Source: a virus
Length of the DNA stretch: 64,000 nucleotides
IMG/VR virus record: IMGVR_UViG_3300009376_001132
Location: 50,769-114,768 of that record
Reading direction: 5' to 3' (one strand)
Positions 61,935 to 64,000 of this stretch are shown here, in pieces. Each line of letters opens with the position of its first letter. Positions within the stretch are counted from its first letter, which is position 1. The notes under the pieces are model-generated. The model worked only from the letters and a program-made list of their open reading frames with translations. It was not told the DNA's origin and ran no database searches. The position numbers and the translations under genes are program-made.

Positions 61935-61950
61935 TCTCCATAAATGGAGA
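61935..61950 (-). promoter_or_regulatory. Palindrome masking the recA ribosome-binding site
   Basis: TCTCCAT and ATGGAGA form a 7-bp stem, with the right arm holding the GGAG Shine-Dalgarno sequence 4-5 nt before the recA ATG. A folded mRNA would hide the site, so it may tune RecA synthesis. Confidence 0.5.
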
Positions 61951-61990
61951 GACACCTGTACCCCGTGCCTCCCTGCGGGTTGGCGGCCAA

Positions 61991-62779
61991 CTACGCCAAT
62001 AGATCGTCGAACGCTGACTCAATATCGCTGACACCCTCAAGGTTACTATCCGTCTTGGTGGTAGCCTTGGCAGTAGTCTTTTCGGAATAACGAGTTGTCT
62101 CCGAATCAGCGGTAGTTGAGGCTGCATCTGCCCCTAGGGTTTCGTGCAGAATCCGCTCACACTCATCATAAGACACACGCTCAAAGGCAGTAGTGGTATC
62201 AGGCACTGAGCCAAGGAGTTTTTCAATCTCCTCATCCGTCTTGGCAAGAGGCGAACTCTTACGCATTGGGCGCACGTCCGTCGTCGGGAAGGCTTGACCA
62301 GACTTCTTGCCGTAGTCAATACGCAGGTCCGTTCCCTTTTCGGTGTCGGTGATATCACCGTACTCAGGATCAAGAACGACATTCAACAAGTTCTCATAAG
62401 TGGTCTTAGAAAAGCCCCACCAGCGAACGCCCTTATCCTCTTCCCCACGAACGACGACGGGAGCAAAGACTCGCATCTTGGGCCAAAAGCGTTTGGCTGC
62501 TTGCTTGTCTTCGTCCGTGCCATTCTTCCAGAGCCTCGTACCAAACTCCGAGATTGGGTCGGTCTCGCCAAATGTGCGAGGACTAAGAACGCTGGCTTTA
62601 CCCTCAGCACCCAATCCGTAATGGAAGTAAAACTCCCTGAAGGGATCGCCGTCTGTTGGACAAACAAGGCGGATAACCTGCGAGCCGTCTTCTGGCTTCC
62701 AGAACATGTCACCCTGACCGTCGCCAGACTTCGTTAGAGCGGCGTGCTTTTGCCGCATTTTATCAAGATCAATACCCAT
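61991..62779 (-). CDS. Single-stranded DNA-binding protein, gp32-like
   Basis: 262 residues. The core with FWKPEDGSQVIRLVCPTDGDPFREFYFHYGLG, RVFAPVVVRGEEDKGVRWWGFSKTTYENLL and DYGKKSGQAFPTTDVRPM fits phage OB-fold SSB proteins of the T4 gp32 group. The C-terminus is acidic and flexible (ADSETTRYSEK... then DIESAFDDLLA), as needed for partner binding. It protects ssDNA and aids UvsX-type recombination. First gene of the replication operon. Confidence 0.88.
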   Translation of the reverse strand: MGIDLDKMRQKHAALTKSGDGQGDMFWKPEDGSQVIRLVCPTDGDPFREFYFHYGLGAEGKASVLSPRTFGETDPISEFGTRLWKNGTDEDKQAAKRFWPKMRVFAPVVVRGEEDKGVRWWGFSKTTYENLLNVVLDPEYGDITDTEKGTDLRIDYGKKSGQAFPTTDVRPMRKSSPLAKTDEEIEKLLGSVPDTTTAFERVSYDECERILHETLGADAASTTADSETTRYSEKTTAKATTKTDSNLEGVSDIESAFDDLLA

Positions 62780-62869
62780 GATTTTCTCCTTTACTGGTTA
62801 GTTGACCGTGCATCTACTATAACACACCCTCACAGGGTTTATAGTAATTCTAAATCTTTTTTTGTTTCC

Positions 62870-62900
62870 TAAGAAAAAGGAGGGGCTTAGACCCCTCCTT
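62870..62900 (-). terminator. Rho-independent terminator after hsp20
   Basis: Minus strand AAGGAGGGG/CCCCTCCTT-type stem (62877-62900) with loop TCTAAG, followed by TTTTTCTT. Strong, GC-rich stem. Confidence 0.88.
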
Positions 62901-62923
62901 CTGGCTGTGCGTATTTTGATACC

Positions 62924-63340
62924 TTAGTTGATATCAATAATCACGGGTTGCGTCTCCGCTTTCCGTGGGATAGTAACTGACAGAAGTCCGTTGTGAAAGT
63001 CAGCAGTGCTTGCCGTCAGGTCAAGGTTGCTGTCATAGTTCACAAAGGTCTTCTGAAAACTTCGGCGGGCGATGCGTCGATTGCTGTCGCCTTCCGTGTT
63101 GGCTTCCGCACGCACAGTGAGACTGCTCTTTTCTGGTTGGATCTCAATGCTAAGATCCTCTCTGCTGAAACCTGCGAGAGCGAACTCAAGAGTTGTGCTC
63201 CCGTCTTCGTTGGAGAAGATGTCAGCTACGGGATAACCCGAGGTTGATTTTCTCGCTAGTGATTGGAAGTCTCCGAACAGTTCATCAAAGATGCTGCGTC
63301 CAAGAAGACTAGGTGTGTTGTATCGTACTAAATTGCTCAT
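62924..63340 (-). CDS. Small heat-shock protein, Hsp20/alpha-crystallin family
   Basis: 138 residues. Alpha-crystallin domain: YPVADIFSNEDGSTTLEFALAGFSREDLSIEIQPEKSSLTVRAEANTE and RRSFQKTFVNYDSNLDLTASTADFHNGLLSVTIPRKAETQPVIIDIN, with the I-x-I-like IDI end. It prevents aggregation without ATP. Hsp20 is frequent in cyanophages and other T4-like marine phages, often late-expressed. It is one of a set of chaperones in this window. Confidence 0.93.
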   Translation of the reverse strand: MSNLVRYNTPSLLGRSIFDELFGDFQSLARKSTSGYPVADIFSNEDGSTTLEFALAGFSREDLSIEIQPEKSSLTVRAEANTEGDSNRRIARRSFQKTFVNYDSNLDLTASTADFHNGLLSVTIPRKAETQPVIIDIN

Positions 63341-63463
63341 GTTGTTTCCTCCTTTATAAGCAAGGTTGTTTGTGACTCCCGAAGGCAGTCAAGATCGCAA
63401 GCACCGCACAGCCACTTGCTTTCTAAAATAAATATACCACACTTCTAGATTGTGTAAAGTTTT

Positions 63464-63901
63464 TTATTCTTGGGGGGGTTCTTCTATTTTAAATATTTTC
63501 AACACTTCGACCGGATGCACATTCAGTTCCTTTGCTACCACCAAAAGAATGCTGTTGGAATATTTTTCCCAATCAAGCTTTAGATGCTTACCCGTCTGTC
63601 CGTCGTGATCCTTGGCAACTGCTAGGTTTAAAGCATTTATTGTGTAAAGCGTGTTCGTGGACTTCTTTCTGTGAATCCTCATAGTAAACAAACGCTGGTT
63701 TAAAAATTTACCCTTCTGCATAACAGCGTTATATGTCAACACCTTTTTATTAGGATCTTCCGTGTTTCTAAGCAGGAATATATACTTGTTGGTAAGCTGA
63801 AAATTATCAGCAATGTACTGAACTTCTTCTAGTATTTGTTCCTCGGAGTCTGTTGTTAAAAAAGAAGCCAACAAGATGCCCCTAGGCTGGGCTTTAGTCA
63901 T
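63464..63901 (-). CDS. Hypothetical protein, conserved phage type
   Basis: 145 residues from ATG at 63901 with GGAG upstream; a GTG at 63934 gives a longer version. QILEEVQYIADNFQLTNKYIFLLRNTEDPNKKVLTYNAVMQKGKFLNQRLFTMRIHRKKSTNTLYTINALNLAVAKDHDG has a mixed alpha/beta layout with a basic strand RIHRKK. Possibly a nucleic-acid-binding regulator. Not assigned to a family. Late-type motif (TATTTATAT) 50 nt upstream. Confidence 0.65.
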   Translation of the reverse strand: MTKAQPRGILLASFLTTDSEEQILEEVQYIADNFQLTNKYIFLLRNTEDPNKKVLTYNAVMQKGKFLNQRLFTMRIHRKKSTNTLYTINALNLAVAKDHDGQTGKHLKLDWEKYSNSILLVVAKELNVHPVEVLKIFKIEEPPQE

Positions 63902-64000
63902 ATATTTGGTCTCCGCCACTCCTCGTGCTGGCACATTTCATTGTTTATATAAATATCACCCTTCGAGGGGTAACGACTGTATTCTTTTTGAATAGAAGGT

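Overview
The window is a gene-dense, almost wholly minus-strand piece of the genome of a large tailed, T4-like double-stranded DNA phage. It is predicted from sequence reading only. The evidence is a complete phage replication set (RecA/UvsX recombinase, gp32-like ssDNA-binding protein, DnaB-type helicase, 5'-3' exonuclease, DnaE polymerase, cobalamin-dependent ribonucleotide reductase, dUTPase), a tRNA cluster, an acidic scaffold-like protein, many overlapping small genes, and no bacterial housekeeping operons. No terminase, portal, major capsid or tail gene is in the window, so host and exact lineage cannot be fixed. Signal peptides, a lipoprotein and a possible outer-membrane barrel point to a Gram-negative host. 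About 130 protein genes are called, and no convincing plus-strand gene was seen.

Layout, low to high coordinate (transcription runs from high to low). 0-1 kb: tRNAs for Gly(TCC), Thr(TGT), a CAT-anticodon tRNA, Arg(TCT) and Gly(GCC), with a tilS gene running into the CAT tRNA. 1-5.7 kb: small genes, a candidate structured RNA with its own promoter and a tRNA-like 3' domain, a lytic transglycosylase, a eukaryotic-type phosphomannomutase and a double zinc-knuckle protein. 5.8-10.2 kb: prkA, spoVR and yeaH. 10.3-15.4 kb: proteins sharing a short N-terminal tag (ADP-ribosyltransferase-like, HExxH protease, 2H phosphoesterase) plus a PilX-like pilin. 15.4-17.1 kb: small SH3-like genes. 17.4-19.7 kb: a VWA/MoxR pair. 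20-31 kb: many small accessory genes, SlyD-type isomerase, ClpP-like protease, glutaredoxin. 31-35.5 kb: membrane proteins, GroEL, barrel protein, Dam methylase. 35.5-41.4 kb: a second tagged-protein cluster ending at the scaffold-like gene. 41.4-45.8 kb: sigma-region-4-like protein, IMP dehydrogenase-like enzyme, and a putative methylase/nuclease pair. 45.7-49 kb: a tandem array of tiny SH3-like genes. 49-56.4 kb: dut, MT-A70 methylase, dnaE, more tagged proteins, groES. 56.5-64 kb: nrdJ, dnaB-like helicase, exonuclease, recA, SSB, Hsp20.

The most striking theme is a recurrent N-terminal tag, roughly M-K-x-L-M-x-x-W-[RK]-x-F-[LI]-x-E, on at least seven otherwise unrelated proteins. It resembles the capsid-targeting sequence of T4 internal proteins with its L/I-x-E cleavage site, and suggests a set of effectors packaged in the head and injected with the DNA. 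A second tag class ends in I-I-K-E-E, and three proteins carry a later L/I-E-E|G site. A second theme is a family of about 30 small barrel proteins beginning K-x-G-D-L-V, 14 of them in one overlapping array. A third is a uniform promoter class (TTGACA, 16-bp spacer, extended -10) at 10 to 12 sites, one of which drives the candidate non-coding RNA.
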